DNA of 64,000 nucleotides from contig VWZP01006697.1 in NCBI GenBank assembly GCA_013396995.1, forward strand, positions 186,001-250,000, written 5' to 3'. The number at the start of each line of letters is the position of its first letter. Positions within the stretch are counted from its first letter, which is position 1. This document shows positions 24,801 to 38,850 of the stretch, piece by piece. The notes beneath the pieces are model-generated. The model saw nothing but the letters and a program-made list of their open reading frames with translations, made no database searches and was not told the origin of the DNA. The DNA comes from Dicaeum eximium. Taxonomy: Eukaryota; Chordata; Aves; Passeriformes; Dicaeidae. A program made the position numbers and the translations under genes.

Positions 24801-26094
24801 ACAACTCAGATACAGTGCATATGAATAGTACTTAATAAAAGTTTGCCTGATGGAAAACAGGCTAAAAAGATACCTCTTTTCTTTTTAGATCTGACTATAG
24901 TTATGTGAATTTCTCATGTTATACTTCCCTCTGTTTCTCTAGGCCTTTGTACTGCTGATGAGCAGAAGGCAGAGGAGGTAAGGTCACTCTTCCTTTCCTG
25001 TTTCCCTGTCATCATCATCAACTGATGTAGTTGCAACAGAAATGGTACTATTCTTGTTGTTCTTGTTTGTTCTCTCCTCTGAGACCACAGAGAAACTCTT
25101 CTGAATGTTAACAAAAGGCTGGAAGTATCTGTCTGGTATGTAGAGAAAGGCCTCTGTCATCCTGTTTCCTGCTCCTTAATACTGAAAGTAGCTGCCAGAA
25201 TCATAAGCCCAGCATGGTGGCAGTTGCCTCACACAGTGACTCCGTTTATTTTGTTTGCATGAAGCTTTGAAGTTGGGTCCTCATGGTCCTTTAATCAAGA
25301 GAAACTCATTGAGTTTTTAGACTTCATTTTCAAACACTGAGTTACACAAGAAGTGGGATGAAAGATATGGTGTGGAGCAGACAAAAGCTGAAAAACACAA
25401 ATATGATGTTTTCTAATTGTTTATTTGGATGACTAGAAAGTTGGGAAGTAGACAAACTTTCTTTATCTCTTCTGTGCTTTGTCCTCTGTTACTTTGTGTG
25501 TGGTAGATACATTGCTACCTATCCTTGCCCATGATCTATTGCTGTCACCAAGGTGTTCTTGGGCTGCAAGGCACTTTTTTTGTGTTATTGGCTTTGTAAT
25601 CACAGAAAACAAAAGTTTGTCATGACTACTTTGTAGTGAAGAACAAAATCCTTTCCTGTCTGTCTTTCCATCTTGCCTTACCACATCCTGTTTGCAGAAA
25701 TATGTACATTCTCAGGAACAGGCTCACTAAGAAGGTGCAAATCCATCTCCCTGCTATGTATCCATTAATCCCTACTGATATTATATAGATGTCTTTAAAT
25801 CTAAAGAAAAAAACCAAACCCAGACAAACAAGAAAACATAACCCAAACCCTATCTTGCTTTGTGAAATAGTGTCCCTGCTTTCTTTATTAGCAATTCTTA
25901 TTTTAGTTTGAAAACATTATCACTCGCATCAATTACCAATCCCATTTTTGACTCTGCTCCATAATATGCTCATGAGACTCTACCTGTACAGTGTTCCACT
26001 TTGTTTTTTTTTAATCTCTGCTTATGAATTAAAAGAAAGTTCAAGTGTACCAATGTGTTTTCCTGATATTGGTATGAATGAGTGCAAGAGTGAC

Positions 26095-26557
26095 TGATAG
26101 GTCAGCAGGTCATGCTGCCAGCCAGAGGAACCTTGACAGGCTGGAGAAATGGGCTGTCAGAAATCTTAGAAAGTTCAACAAGGGGGAGTTTAAAATCCTG
26201 GACCTGGGGAGAAACAACCCCATGCACCAATATATGCTGTGTGCCACCCAGCTGGCAGGAACTTTGCAGAAAAAGACCTGGAGGTTCTGCTGAAGACCAA
26301 GTTGAATGTGATCCAGCAACATGCCCTAGTAGCTAAGAAGGCTAATGTTATCCTGGGCTACATTCAGCAAAGTGTTGCCAGTGTAGAGGGATGTGATCCT
26401 TCTTCTTTATTCAGTGCTTGTGGGATCACACCAGGAGTACTGTGGATGTGGCCCTGGACAGCTGTGTCCAGGTGATCCTGCTTAAGCAGGAGACTTAGGC
26501 CAGATGACCTCCAGAGCTGCCTTCCAGCCTCAACCATTCTATCATTCTGTGATTCTT
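26095..26557 (+). mobile_element. CR1 LINE, 5'-truncated, 3' half of ORF2 and 3' end
   Basis: The sequence begins in the CR1 region reading GGAACCTTGACAGGCTGGAG. It passes through segments that in intact CR1 encode the end of the reverse transcriptase ORF, and ends with CAGATGACCTCCAGAGCTGC, CTTCCAGCCTCAACC and the terminal ATTCTATCATTCTGTGATTC. Frameshifts and internal deletions break the frame (fragments at 26,078-26,293, 26,112-26,336 and 26,239-26,475). The region between the RT remnant and the 3' end is largely deleted. This is a dead copy. Confidence 0.93.
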
Positions 26558-27839
26558 CAATTTGGTTATTCTCCTACTTAACTAGGCATGAGCAATCTGT
26601 AATTATGCAAAGTAACCTATTCCAAAATATTACCCCTGAAAGACGATCACCTAAGAAAAGTTTCTGTCATTTGCCAGGACAACTCTGTTTCCACTTCTGC
26701 CCTGCCACTGCATTCATATTGAGGGCATTTCAACTTTGCAACGAAGTTTAAATGGATGTCAAGACTTCTTCAGTTCCATGGGCCCTTACTAGTTCCAGGT
26801 CAGGCCATTACCAGTGGTCAAGGTGTATGAGCAAAGGGTGAAGTGGCACATTTAAACAGCAATATTTATTGTTGAGAATATGCAGTTTTACATAATCCTG
26901 CAGAGCGGTGGAGTGGCAACAAGGTTACCCAGGTCCCTTTTCAGCTGACAGTGCAGCTCCACCCTGGGAAAATGAACAAGTAATGCCTCTGTGGCAGGAG
27001 GGGCATCTGCCCAAAGAGCACAGTGCAAAGTACTCCAGCAGATGCCATTATCTTTCTGCTTTTGCCTATTCACAGGAAATAGAGAAACATTTCCCCTGTT
27101 CCCTTGTCCAAGGATCTCTCAGGAATCAGGCTATAGGCTGCCAGTCTGTGAGTTGAATTATACTGTAGAGTGAGCTGAACAATACAATCTTTTTTTTATA
27201 TAAAGCTCTATAATTTCCAACCATAAATTTAATTGGAAATTTTAAGGATAAGAGACTACTAAAAGTGAAGTGGTTTAAAAGTTATTGACTGAAGTAAAAA
27301 GAATTGTGAGCTAAACAGGGATCTCAATTGCGAAAAAGAAAATTAATCTATCTATTTAATTATTTGCATGGGTAATATCATAATATCTGAGCACTTTAGA
27401 GGTATTATGAATTTTCTCAGTTCACTGTAACTTCATCAGAAAAAGTTCATGTTCTGCTCTGAAGTGGAACTCACTGAAGGTGTGCAACATTTCCACCATG
27501 GAACTATTTATTTTGGTAACTGCCCCTTGACAGGCTCAAATTTACACAAGATTCCCTGCATGTTAGTTTGTCTTAGTTTATGTTTAAATCAAAATTAGAT
27601 TTAAAGTCTACAAAACATTTTGATTTTAGAAGGAGCTCTTCAGTTAAAGATGTAGGTAGAACACCCTGAAATGTCTTTCTCATATGGATTCCCTCCCCTT
27701 TTGACACACTAGAGGTATTTAAAACACACTCTTCCATAAACTACAGTAGTATGGACAAAATCAGAAGAAAAAAATTGAAGGAAATTTCATAGGTGTGATC
27801 CAAGTTTACAAGCCTTCCTCTAATGGGAGAAACTGCCTC
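26558..27839. other. Single-copy sequence between two CR1 copies
   Basis: AT-rich. No exon or repeat was recognised. Confidence 0.5.
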
Positions 27840-28703
27840 CAGATAAGCAAGTTCACTGATAGCACAAAGCTGGGAGAAGTTGCTGATACCCCAGAGGGCT
27901 GTCCAGGCCTTTAGAAGGACCTCAACATGTTGTAGAGATGGGCAGTGGAACCTTCTGAAATTCAGCAAAGGCAGGGTCCTGCCCCTGGAGGAGAATAACC
28001 CCACAGACCAGCATGGTCTGACCTGCTGTAGAGCAGCCCTGTGGAGAAGGACCTGGGATTCCTGGTGGACAACAAGCTGTCCATGAGCCAGCAGTGTGTC
28101 CTTGTGGCCAAGAAGGACAAAGCTATCCTGGGGTGCATTAGGAAGAGCATTGTTGCCAGCAGGTCAAGGGAGGTGATCCTGCCCCTCTGCTCAGCCCTGC
28201 TGAGGCCACATCTGGGGAGCTGTGTCCAGTTTTGGGCTTCTCAGTACAAGAGAGAGACAGGGTGCTCCTAGTGTGGGTCCAGAGGAGGTGATTAAGGGAC
28301 TGGACCCTCTCTCTTACAAAGCAAGGCTGAGAGAGCTCGGCCTGTCCAGTCTTTAGAAGACACAACTGAGAAGAAATCTCGTGAATGTCTATCAGTATCT
28401 AGGGGAGGGTGTCCAGGCTTTTCTCAGTGGTGCCATGCAACAGGTGACGGGTCAATGGGCAAAAACTGGAGCACAGGCAGCTCCACCTGAACATGAGGCA
28501 GAACTTCTTTACTGTGCGGGTGACCGAGCACTGGACAGATTGTCCAGAGATGTTTTGGTGTCTCCCTCACGGGAGATATTCAAGAATCACCTTGACACAA
28601 TCCTGTGCCATGTGCTCTAGGATGACCCTGCTTGAGCAGAGAGGTTGGACCAGATGACCCCGTGTAGTCTCTTCTAACTTGGCCCGTTGTGTGATTCTGT
28701 GAA
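27840..28703 (+). mobile_element. CR1 LINE, 5'-truncated (about 860 bp)
   Basis: The start lies in the reverse transcriptase domain: AGCAAGTTCACTGATAGCAC at 27,846-27,865 reads S-K-F-T-D-S. The catalytic F-A-D-D motif of CR1 is thus changed to F-T-D-S (27,852-27,863). The usual order of CR1 3' segments follows, through GGACCTGGGATTCCTGGTGG, GAGGTTGGACCAGATGACCC and the terminal GTGATTCTGTGA. Stops and frameshifts break the ORF. It is longer and less deleted than the 26-kb copy and lies in the same direction 1.3 kb away. Confidence 0.95.
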
Positions 28704-29699
28704 ATTATTCCGTGCAAACTGTGCTACTTCAAAACATGTCTATGCGTTTGCAGTGATTCGCAAACTGCTGGACTTTCAGCCAAGGAGCAATTTCCTTTCT
28801 GTTTTTCTGCTTTTTCCCTACATTATGTCTTCAAGTACTCCAAAACAAGCATGTTTGGGTACCAAAATCTTATGCATTAGGAAGGAGAAAGAGTGAAATG
28901 TGTTCATACAGTGCTTGGATTCTCATTGTTCCCAGTGATTTCAAATGCAGAAGCAGTTAGCAGTTGAAAGGGAAAGGGGAAAAGAACAGGTGACAGAGAT
29001 AGAAGGATGCAGTGGATAATCTGGCAGTGACACTGGAGGTTAGAGTGCACATTGGTGTGTCTGCTACAGGTGTGCAGATTTTAAGTGTTTTCAGATATGT
29101 TTAATATAGAGTGTTGCCACCTGAGGTGAACAAAGTATTCCAATCCCAGACAGGCGGAAAGCATGCTTTGCTGAAGCCTTTCTGGGTTACTCTAGCTCAT
29201 TATGTGCAGGCTGGCCCATGTGGGTATATGTGTGCTGCAGTCGTGCATCGCAGTATTGCCAAACTCTGGGATTAGAGATAATGGATGAGAGAGAGAGAGA
29301 GAATGAAAGCATGTGGGTTTATATTCAGATTTTATTCAGGACTTCTAGTCTACTGGTTCTGCTGCACTGACTGCATCTGAAAAGTTATCATGAAAGGAGT
29401 AGTATGGGTTGGAGTCAATTCAGCGTGGGTGAATAACCCATGCTGACCTCCATGCTGCTGCATTATGTTTATTGTGCCTGGTACTCACACTAATTGGGTG
29501 GAAACTTAGATTAAGTATGTCCACACTGTGCTGAAGCCATGTGTGAAGCTGCAAAGTCAAGCCATACCTGGACATCTGCTAATGCCAATGGGAAGGGCTT
29601 CAGTGGACCAAGTGCTTGTCATGCAGTGAGCAGCGTCAGGGCCCAACACTCACAATACTGTTTGGCATCTACAAAATTCCAAAGCTTTTGCTTTCTAGG

Positions 29700-29728
29700 A
29701 TTTTTTTTTTTGTTTGTTTGTTTGTTTT
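29700..29728. repeat. T-rich / (TTTG)n microsatellite
   Basis: A poly-T run followed by four TTTG units. Confidence 0.8.
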
Positions 29729-30468
29729 ATTAAGAGTAGTTCAAAAAGCTATGTTTTGAACTCATTACAAAGGCATCATAATGCTACCTCAGCTCTGGGA
29801 ATCTTAGCTACTGACTCTCAGCTGGTAGGTACAGTCTCTTTAAAATAGATATATGGACATTTCCCTCTTCTAGAAAGAAGGTAGCCTGTGAGCATTGGAG
29901 GCAAGCTTTCTGTCTTAGAAGTGGGTGATTTGAGGTTGGAGAATTGTATTTTATGGTTAGGTCACAGCCTTTCAGTGATCCATTCAGTAGTAAGATCTTC
30001 TTACCCTGTCATCTCTTTTCATCAAACTCACAGGAATTTAAGACTATTACAGCCTCTGCCCTTTTGTTCAGCTTGTCTAAATTTGGTCGATGAGTTCAAA
30101 AGTCATGCTAAGAACAAGCTCTTGGAGAGATGAATATCCACACAAACAGCAGTAGCACTTTGGAAAACAGATTTGAAAATAGTACCACACTATAATAGAA
30201 AAAGCTGCTTTGGTTAGTGTGGTTTGTGGAGCATAGTAATGGAGTTGCTTGCATGTGATCTGTCTGGGCAACAATTTCACTGAAGCAGGATTTTATGACA
30301 TTTTATGGAGATAGAGCTCATTTATCTGTGATTGGTATGATAACTGAAGCATTTGTTTTAAATTTCCAGAAATGGTAATTCCTAGATATATAAATTCACC
30401 TGGCAGTCAAAGCTATTGGAAATCCCACCAATGTCTTTTTGTTTTTAATCCCATATCCAGGCAAGAAG

Positions 30469-30489
30469 CCAAACTGTTCAACAGTTTGG
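30469..30489. repeat. Perfect inverted repeat, 10-bp arms
   Basis: CCAAACTGTT and AACAGTTTGG are exact reverse complements separated by one C at 30,479. The one-base spacer is more like a dimeric protein binding site than an RNA hairpin. Confidence 0.6.
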
Positions 30490-32479
30490 GCACTGAGCTT
30501 TCTGAGCTCAAGAATTGAGTATGTGTTGGGTCCAAATAAGCAGTCTGTTGCTGCTGTCATTTTATATGGTCAGTTTTGCCTCTACATTGCATTCTCCAAT
30601 CCCCACAGCTGCTCATTTTAGTGGTACCAGTGCTGACTCAGCCAGCTGGGAGGAAGTGGTCCTGCCTTTGTAACGAGGGAAGGAAGCACACAGGCAGTAG
30701 GGGTGGGTGTGAAGCAGCCTAATCCACTCTAATCAACACTGGTCACCTATCTTAGGCCATTAAGAAATTATGGGAACATCCCAGCCAAATCTAAGGAAAA
30801 AAATCTTGCAAAAAGGCTCCCAAAGGCTCTTGTGAGTGCTGTGAAATTGTACTTGTTTCAATGAATGGCCTGGGGTGGTCTGTCCAAACCTGACGTGAAA
30901 TGAATCTGACCTGATTTACGTGAATAATTTGAGTCGTAACTTCTTCCAGCTGACGACTCAGGCTCTGGCAAGAATGATCACGTCACAATTTATCAATGGA
31001 ATGGGCTTCCAGCATGCAGTGTCAGCAGGATGGCTTCCTTAGTCTGAGTGACTCGTACTGGTACCTTGTGCTCGCTCAGAGGTGAGATACTGCTCTCTTG
31101 GCCTCATTGAGCTCATCGGAGAGCCTGCGGGTTATTTAGGTAGAGTTTAAATACAACTCCACTGGAAAGTCATTGCTGCCTTGGGACTTACCATTTTTCT
31201 CACAGTTAGGTCTATTTCTGTGAAATGCACTCGTGCTCTCAGGTGTTCTTTCCAGGCTTTTTATATGGATAGCCATGAAGGATTTAACCAAAGCCGAACA
31301 TAGGTTTTTGTTTTAGTCTATATACTATGAGTTTATCTATCTGCTTTTCTATGCTTTATAAAATTTTTGGTTAAAGCAAAATGAAATGTAATTTATTAAT
31401 TTTCTAGCACGTTTCCTAAGCTATTACCTCATTTGATTCAGAGTTTTCTCTTCATACTGTTTTGGCATGATCTTGGTATAAATTTAAATGTTTCACATAC
31501 AAATGCCAACTTTTTAATAGCCCTTATGAAGATTTTTTGTCTGCTACTGAAGAGAATGCTGTATTTCTCTCATATAATAATTTGCAATATCTTAGAATAC
31601 AACTGTTGTCAGGAATGCAAAATTATTTATTTCAATAGTCCCTCATTCATCAATGCTTAAAATCACAAAGGCCACAACCATCAGGACCTTAGCTTCCCTG
31701 ACTGCCTGGGAGACTCACCTCCCAAACAAGAGATAGTCACAATATTGTTCTTGAAGTCTGGTTTTGAAATTATCTTCATTGCTGCATCATTTGCAATTTC
31801 AGTTAACCAGTGATATGTTAGAATCTCTTCTTTCTGAAGAGATCTCCATCTCTTCTCATAGGTTGAAATGAGCCCCCAAAATGAAGAGGTTTTCTTGCTG
31901 CTAGTGGAATGTGTAAGCCTACTTGAGTCCACAGGCTTTGCTTGTCAGGACTGACTATGGCTCTATTTGGTTCATACAGATCCGTAAATGTTCGAGCTAA
32001 TTTTTGAATTAATTTCTCCCTGATGAAGCAACAATTTGTGATCCTAAAGACTCCCATTGATACCACAGCACCAAAGATGCAGAGTGATTTGGAGTGCTTC
32101 TTTTTACTTCGATCCAGCATAAGAGCTAAAACGAGAATAATGTACAGTTATGACTGCTCTTATTTTCAAAGCTTCTTTATGCTGGTGGGAATGACTGATC
32201 TCCTTCATATTTTCTAAAGCTCTGATAATTAGGACATGGTGGGAATACTGCTGTTAAGCACCATATAAAACCTAACCACTGGCAGTCTTTAGGACATGCT
32301 CAGCAGATGAATGGAAAACAATGGATGAAAGGAAAACAAACCCAGAGTTACAGATGGCATTCAGCTATACACTGTGGACTTTTGCAGGAGGAGTTTTTTC
32401 TTGCATTCAGCATGCAAAATGCACTGCCAAAAGAAACACTGTCAGCCACTTCTTCTGACCTCAGTAATCATGCAGGCCA

Positions 32480-32960
32480 CAGGAATTTCCTAATTGACTT
32501 ATCATCTGAGCTTGTCAGAAAAAAAAGACATCCCACCCTTACTCTGAAACACTTCCAGTGATGGAGATTCCACTCTGTAATATTTCTAACACTCTGGTAG
32601 TTAATTATCCTTACTGTTGAAAAAGTCTGCTTTATAGCTAGCTTGAATTTTGTCTAGCTCTGACTTTCAGACTTTTGACTTTTCTTCTGCTTCTCCCCTG
32701 TTTTTGATCAAATAATACCTGTATCCCCTTGTCATAGGGCTAAGACATGTCACTATAGGCCATGTGTTTCAGTGAATATAAACATCCAAGCAGCTCCTCT
32801 CACAGCCTTTGTCAATTTAGTGTCATCCCCCTGTAGTGTGGACATTTGAACAGGAGAGTATTCTGGCTGTAGTCTCACAGGGTGCAAAACATCTATATTC
32901 TATACCTTAATCTCAGCTGGGATCCTCTTGCTTATTTACATAAGAGCAGCACAAAGAACA
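32480..32960 (-). mobile_element. Probable ancient CR1 fragment
   Basis: Reading the plus strand, CACTTCCAGTGATGGAGATTCCAC at 32,550-32,573, then TAATTATCCTTACTGTTGAAAAAG, then CAGGAGAGTATTCTGGCTG and GTCTCACAGGGTGCA, follow the order of the complement of old amniote CR1/L3-type 3' ends. Divergence is high. Confidence 0.5.
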
Positions 32961-35900
32961 GATTTTGTTTAGCAGAGGATTTTGACAGAGCTGAATACTG
33001 GAAACTGTTAGTGGCTATCACACAGCTTGAATAGAGTACTTAGGTGTTTCATGAGGCATTTCATGGCTTGTAAAAACATGTGGCTAGTGCCATGAATAGT
33101 GTGTACTTGCTTTTCAACACTCTTGGAATACTTCTGTACAGGAATATGTCTTCCTTTTCTAGTTTGCCATATATTCCAGCTCTTCTGAGCAATTCTTATA
33201 CAGTCATACACTTAACTATGTGAACAACAGTTATCCTAGATTAATCACCTTGCAGAAGCTTACAGGTGCTCTCTTGCTTCCTCCTCCTTGACATGAATTG
33301 CAATGTCTACTTCAATGGCTTCAAGCTTGAGATGTCTTATGCTTGCTACTCCTCAGGAACACCAACAATCCTAACAATACTTGTTCCTCATTTTTTCTTA
33401 TAACCTTGTCCTAGAAAGTCTTGATTTCTTTGTTTTTTTTTCTCTTACCAACTTTAACCTGGAAGTGAGACATAAATTCCTCTGACTCAGTAATTTACTC
33501 TTTAAGTCCAAGTTTCTGCATTGATATATAAGAGATTCAGGTGTACAAAAATAGCTTTTATGCATTTAAGCTTTGTTTTATCAACAGCCAGTCATCTCAT
33601 TCCCTCTCTGAGTTTGTTGAGCTCAAAGACAAGGAAGTGCTTGTTTTAAAGCAGAGAGTTTCTCTAAGGGTGAGATCTTCCCTTTCCCAGAGGTGCTTGA
33701 GCCCCTTTTCTTTGGGAGGAGGATCATAGGAGATGATCCTTTTCACTTCTTGTTGTAGGCCTGAGGGTTACATGGCATGTGGACCTGGGTCTTTCTGCAT
33801 CTAGAGGGCTCTGCAGCATCATCTGGGTAGGGACTGTTAAGGCCTTGATGAAGAAAGATTATGGTGAGGGAAGTTAGGCAGGACAATTGAAACATACCAG
33901 TAGTTGCCTTTCTTCCTTTGCTTTCCATTACAAATTCTACAAAATTTCTTTGAACTATCATGGTGCCCTTAGGGAGTTAAAAATTAGTCTGAAAATGTCT
34001 ATGCATTTTTTTAAAATATTTTTTTTTGAGAGATTTCTAGGACTTTCTCTTCCAGCTGAGCATAACAACAGCTTTTGTCTTTTTATTTTGGCATCTTCAC
34101 TTCAACTCCCAGCTGGAAGTGGGAAATATACTAGCAAATGAAATCGAGCAATAACAAGGACAAAAAGGGGAAAAAATAATAAAATAAAAAGAGTCGCAAA
34201 GGGTTCAAATGTTGCGTTGTGTGTCTTCCTCCTGAGGTGAGTCTTGATCCTGCCAACTGTTCCCCTGTAAGAAGGTTTATGCCTGTGGGTGCTCCTGCTG
34301 AGTTCAAAGTTGCTCACATGAATAATTGATTGCAGGGTCTGGGACATAGTTTGCAATTCCTTTTTCAAGAAAAGTTCATTATCATCAGATTTCATCTTGC
34401 TCCAAACATTGCTGGGTTAGGGACAAGTAGGTCAAATGGATACCTGTTGGGTTTTTTTTGTTGCAGGAAGACCTAACAACTGGCAACCTCAAACAGTGAT
34501 TTAAATATAAATATAACAAAAAAAAAAAAAAAACAACAAAAAAAAAGTCACTGTCACTCTGTTGTTGGGGTAGGATTTTATCAGAGTGGTGAGCTTTGAA
34601 CAGCTTGTTCAACAAGAGTTCAAGTCTCAGGGGAAGGACAAGAGCTCAGAAAAGCTTTACGTTTCACAAATGTTTAAGTGGCATTATTCATAACATAATA
34701 CACTACCCTGGTGTGTTTCAGAGTTATGCTGTTGCATCTTCTGCCATGTAATTTTCCAGAAATCACACATCTCCAAATTTATATTCATGGTAATCAGAGC
34801 AACATAGAGAAATCAGGTAATAATTGAAGTGGATTTAAGCTACTTCAGCACAAAGAGTCTTATTCGGATGTAATTTTAGCAGTTAGTGTAGCACACTGAT
34901 ACAAAACAGCAACTCACAGAGGGAGAGAGGGGAAAAAATGTGTGGAGCTGTAAAGGATGTGAGAAGGAAGAAAAGAACAAAGGACTTTTCTCTAGCTGAA
35001 TGCAAATGGAAATGACCCTAAAGATTCAGGGAACACAGGCTTTCTCCCAACAATGAAGATTTTCATGCAGTGAAATCCATTTTTGAGACTCATTAGCAAA
35101 TGCTGTGATCTTGCTTATTTTCTGTAGCAGTGTCTAGTTGTTTCAATTTGATTAGGAAACCTCTGATATGAGAGTGAATCAGGAGCTATTCCAGGTATTT
35201 CTGTAATTGGTTATCATGCTTAATTACAAATGTTTGAGTACAACTAGTTTGCTCTGAACTTGATTTTTCCCACCTTTCAGTTGCTGCTTAGTGTGTGTTA
35301 GTTAAAAAAAAAAAAAAAAAGGGAAAAAAAAGATAAATTAAACTTCCAGAATACTTTTGTTCTAAAAGAGTTGAAGATTTACAGGATGATGGATTAATTT
35401 AAGATGTACTATCAATAATGATTGAAAAACAAAAGAACCAGACTATCTATCTATTGATCCCCTATCCATCTCAAGGTCATCTGTCTCTGTCAGTGTTACC
35501 AGTCTGTTTTGGCTCTAATTACAGTTCCTTCTGCACGGCAACTTCTATTTGCCACTTATTGGTTAAGGCCTTGATTGCTGAGAAGAAGGTCCTGGAGCTG
35601 TTCTCAGTTACAGTGAGGTGCCACTTTTGTGCTGCTCTGCGTACTAAACTGCAAAGAACAGAAATGAGAAGAAGCAGTAGCTTACCATCCTTGTGGGAAA
35701 TTCATAAAGAAAAGCATCTATCAGGTCTGTGGTAGGCTAGGGGAAAAGCCTGTATTTTGGAGGGAAATGAGACACGTAGAAGGAAGTTGGTGTCATTTGG
35801 CATAGGCACCTGGTTGGTTTGCAAGACTACAGCAGCCACTGACAGCCTGGATTACCTGGATACAAAGACCTGTTTTGGACTTTTCCTCATCTAGAGGGGA

Positions 35901-38769
35901 CAGCAGGTCAGGGAAGTAGCAGTTAGGAATTTTACCTATACCACTAGAGTTCTCTGGTTAGTGATAAAATTAACATTCTAAAATGAAGGAAAATATATTT
36001 ATCACTCAGCTCTGTCAAGAGACTAAATATTGCTAATGAGGAGACTGTACCAAATGTTCCTTCCAAAACTTAGTTCTGTTTTGCTCAGTCATAGCTTTAG
36101 GCATCATCACCTGTTCTGCCGAGCAGGGTAGTGCTGTGCCATAGGAGCTTTTTATTCTCATTTCCATAGCACTGACTGGTAGGCAGGAAAGATCTCTGAA
36201 GAATGAATAAGATTTAATGACCCAATAGCACGAGTGTAGTTAACTTAATCCGCAATACTTGCCGCACCTGCATCATCGCAAGCACTTCTGTGTGCTTGGG
36301 TGTCTTCTCATTAAATAATCCCCTAACCAAACTGTGTGTGTTTGAGCTGTAATTCATTGCTCAAAATTATCTTGATGGGGCTGTTCTTTGGCAGGGAATG
36401 CTCTCCTGCGTCTTCTCCTGAAGGCTTCATCCAAGGGGCAAGACAAATGAGAACCTGATATTGTCTGCTAGGTTGGATCTCTGTCACTTTCAGTAAATTC
36501 CTGGACCTCATTTTTAGTTACTTATTTTGGGGGAAGATTATAAAAGAAAAGTGGCTGAAGTCCAAGCTTGTCCTTTGTCAACCACTACTTGTTCTGTAGT
36601 GCTGAGGCTTTCTGGTGTAACCTCATAGGGAGATGGCTGATTTCTAGCAAACAGTAATCTTGCGCATTTACTTCTTTGCCGAGTTTGTAAGAATTCAAAT
36701 GTCAGCTAAATCTGAGGAGACACTAAATGTTTTTCCATTTGATAGTTGGTATTATAGAAAAGGAACATGGGATTTCTGAATTAAAGGGAGAAAAGTCTGT
36801 TCTAGTTCAGGCAGGGTTTTTTTCATCATTTGTGAGTGTGAAGTAGAGAGAAGAAACTATTTGCTTTTTCATTTGATATTGATGTAGTCATACCAGTGTT
36901 CCTTGGTTGCAGACTAAAAAGAACTGTAAAACTTTTAAAAATCAAAACCTTAATTTAAATCTTAGCTAAATGAAAATTTTCATGCATGCTTTTGAAGAAG
37001 AAAAGGCAAGCACTGAAGGCTTTTTCTCTCTGTATGCAACTATCAGTTCTTGCTGTCCAAAGTATTCTCTATCAGCACTTCAGTTAAGCCTCTGTGCTTC
37101 TGCTGGCACTAACATTTTTCATTAGATTTCCCAACGTTTGCACAGCACTGATTCACCTCTCTTGGTGATAACAACAGTTAGAGGGGCTAACTGGGACTAG
37201 CTGCTGGCATTTTAATCTTGCTCAGAGCAGGCAAGAGTAAAAATCCTGTCACTACCTAGCCTGTGCTTATCCTCCCTGTGGTGAGACTCTGCTGTTGGCT
37301 GGAGTGCTGCAGAGGTTTTGAGACATAGCTCATATTGTGAAAGTCTCTTGGCCCTATGACAAAGGAAGAGACCTTCGTTTGACAGGTTAAAATGTTTACA
37401 AGAGAACACAGGTGTATATATGAGGGAATAAGCAGACCCCGAAGTAGCCTGAGCAGGTATAAAGGAGAGTTTCCTACTTACTCTGGCAAAGAATGAATCT
37501 GCAAAGTCTGAACTTTGATATTTGTTTTGAGAGTTGAATAGATATTTAAATGAGATAATTTCACTCTGTGGATTTACTGGAGCATAAGCTAACCGTTCGT
37601 CACCTTTCTTATTAAAAAATACAATTTCCATGGAGATAAAAAGAAAAAAAAAACATTTCAGAAGACTTGCATGAGGATACTCTGCTGAGATTAGTGAAGA
37701 CTAAAACACACAATGTGATAAGAATAGAATTGCTGGATTCTGCTCTCTTCTCAGTGGGTGCCCATTCTCTTCTTTCCTCAATATGCATACCCCCCATAAA
37801 TGTTAATGGCAGCTATTCACAAACAAGAAGAGCCCCAGAGACTCCAACACATGCAACTCCCTTTCACCATAATAAGCAGGGAGGTTTGATTCTCTCAGTG
37901 CCAGACTCAGGTCTCTCTGAGAACTTGTGCAAACAAGCTGTGGGTAGAGACACCCAAATAAGTTTCTACAGAGGAAGTGAAGCTGTGAATTTGCAGTGTT
38001 TCAGCAGCTCCATGGTAACATTTTTGCATGTATACCCTTGTGCCATGGTAATTGTAAAGTAACCTGAGGTATTTCATCCTTCTGTGAAAGAAGAGAAAGT
38101 ATAAAATGCAATGCATTAATCATAAGTTTAAGAATGTGGAGAAAGGACGTCGATGTACTGCAAATTTATACTTTAACTTGCCCTGCAAAACTCTGTAGGT
38201 GTCTATGGACTGAGAAGAGACCTGGGCAGACTTAGGTATGCAACTGAGATGGAAGAAGGGTTTGGAAAAAGGGTTGATTATGTGATAGGGAGGCCCATTT
38301 TTTGAAGGTGTGAAGTTTCAGCAGCTCATAGATATAAAAATGTGGTTACAGACTGTCTAGTAACTGGAAAATAAGTGTACTCTCATTATGAAAGCATTAA
38401 GAAAACTGGTGTGGATGCTGTGATTGTAGGATCTTGGAGAACTGAGGTTTTCAATTCATCTTGCAATGAGAGGTGAACCAGGGGTCCATGGATGCTGTCC
38501 AGAAAGGATGCTGACAGACAGAAACAGAGGTGATCATGGGACCCTGGGCAGCTGCATGTAGCACATCCTTTGGCTGGCCCTGAATTCTAACACACTTAAG
38601 CTGTTGTTGAAAATTAATAGGAGTCAAATGCAGGGATCAGGTGAGGTGAGATCCCTCTGCCTGTGGGTGCAGAGTGCTCTGACACTGGGTTTGGTGGAAA
38701 AGCTTGACACATTAAGTATGGCTTTTCTTAGGAGAGAATATGTCACAGTAGCTGCAGCAGCAATTTGAG
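32961..38769. other. Single-copy non-coding sequence
   Basis: No exon is recognised. A-rich tracts lie at 34,518-34,546 and 35,304-35,331. The open frames at 37,212-37,631 (minus) and 37,667-38,062 (plus) have no domain and overlap on opposite strands. Confidence 0.5.
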
Positions 38770-38850
38770 CAGCAGGGAACTGGGATACACTCCTAGCTCT
38801 GCCAGGGTTTTGCTCCATTACTTCAGGCAAGTTGCTGAAAACTGTCATAG
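38770..38850 (-). mobile_element. MIR/CORE-SINE remnant
   Basis: Plus-strand GGGAACTGGGATACACTCC, then TAGCTCTGCCAGGGTTTTGC, then CTTCAGGCAAGTTGCTGAAAA follow the complement of the MIR 3' half and core, in order. It is diverged and partial. Confidence 0.55.

Larger units (their letters stand above)
13791..26094. other. Long single-copy non-coding stretch
   Basis: This is AT-rich sequence with no coding exon that I can support. It contains a short CR1-like fragment (about 14,015-14,090), a pair of diverged local duplicates (20,921-21,070 and 21,660-21,816) and an A-rich tract at 21,321-21,345. Other open frames are short and lack domains. It is probably intron or intergenic DNA. Confidence 0.5.
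28704..32479. other. Single-copy non-coding sequence
   Basis: No exon is recognised. It holds a short GA run at 29,287-29,302, a T-rich/TTTG microsatellite at 29,700-29,728 and a 21-base inverted repeat at 30,469-30,489. Confidence 0.5.

Noticed and set aside
37667..38062. 131-codon open frame on the plus strand
   Set aside because: No recognisable domain. It overlaps other frames of similar quality on the opposite strand.
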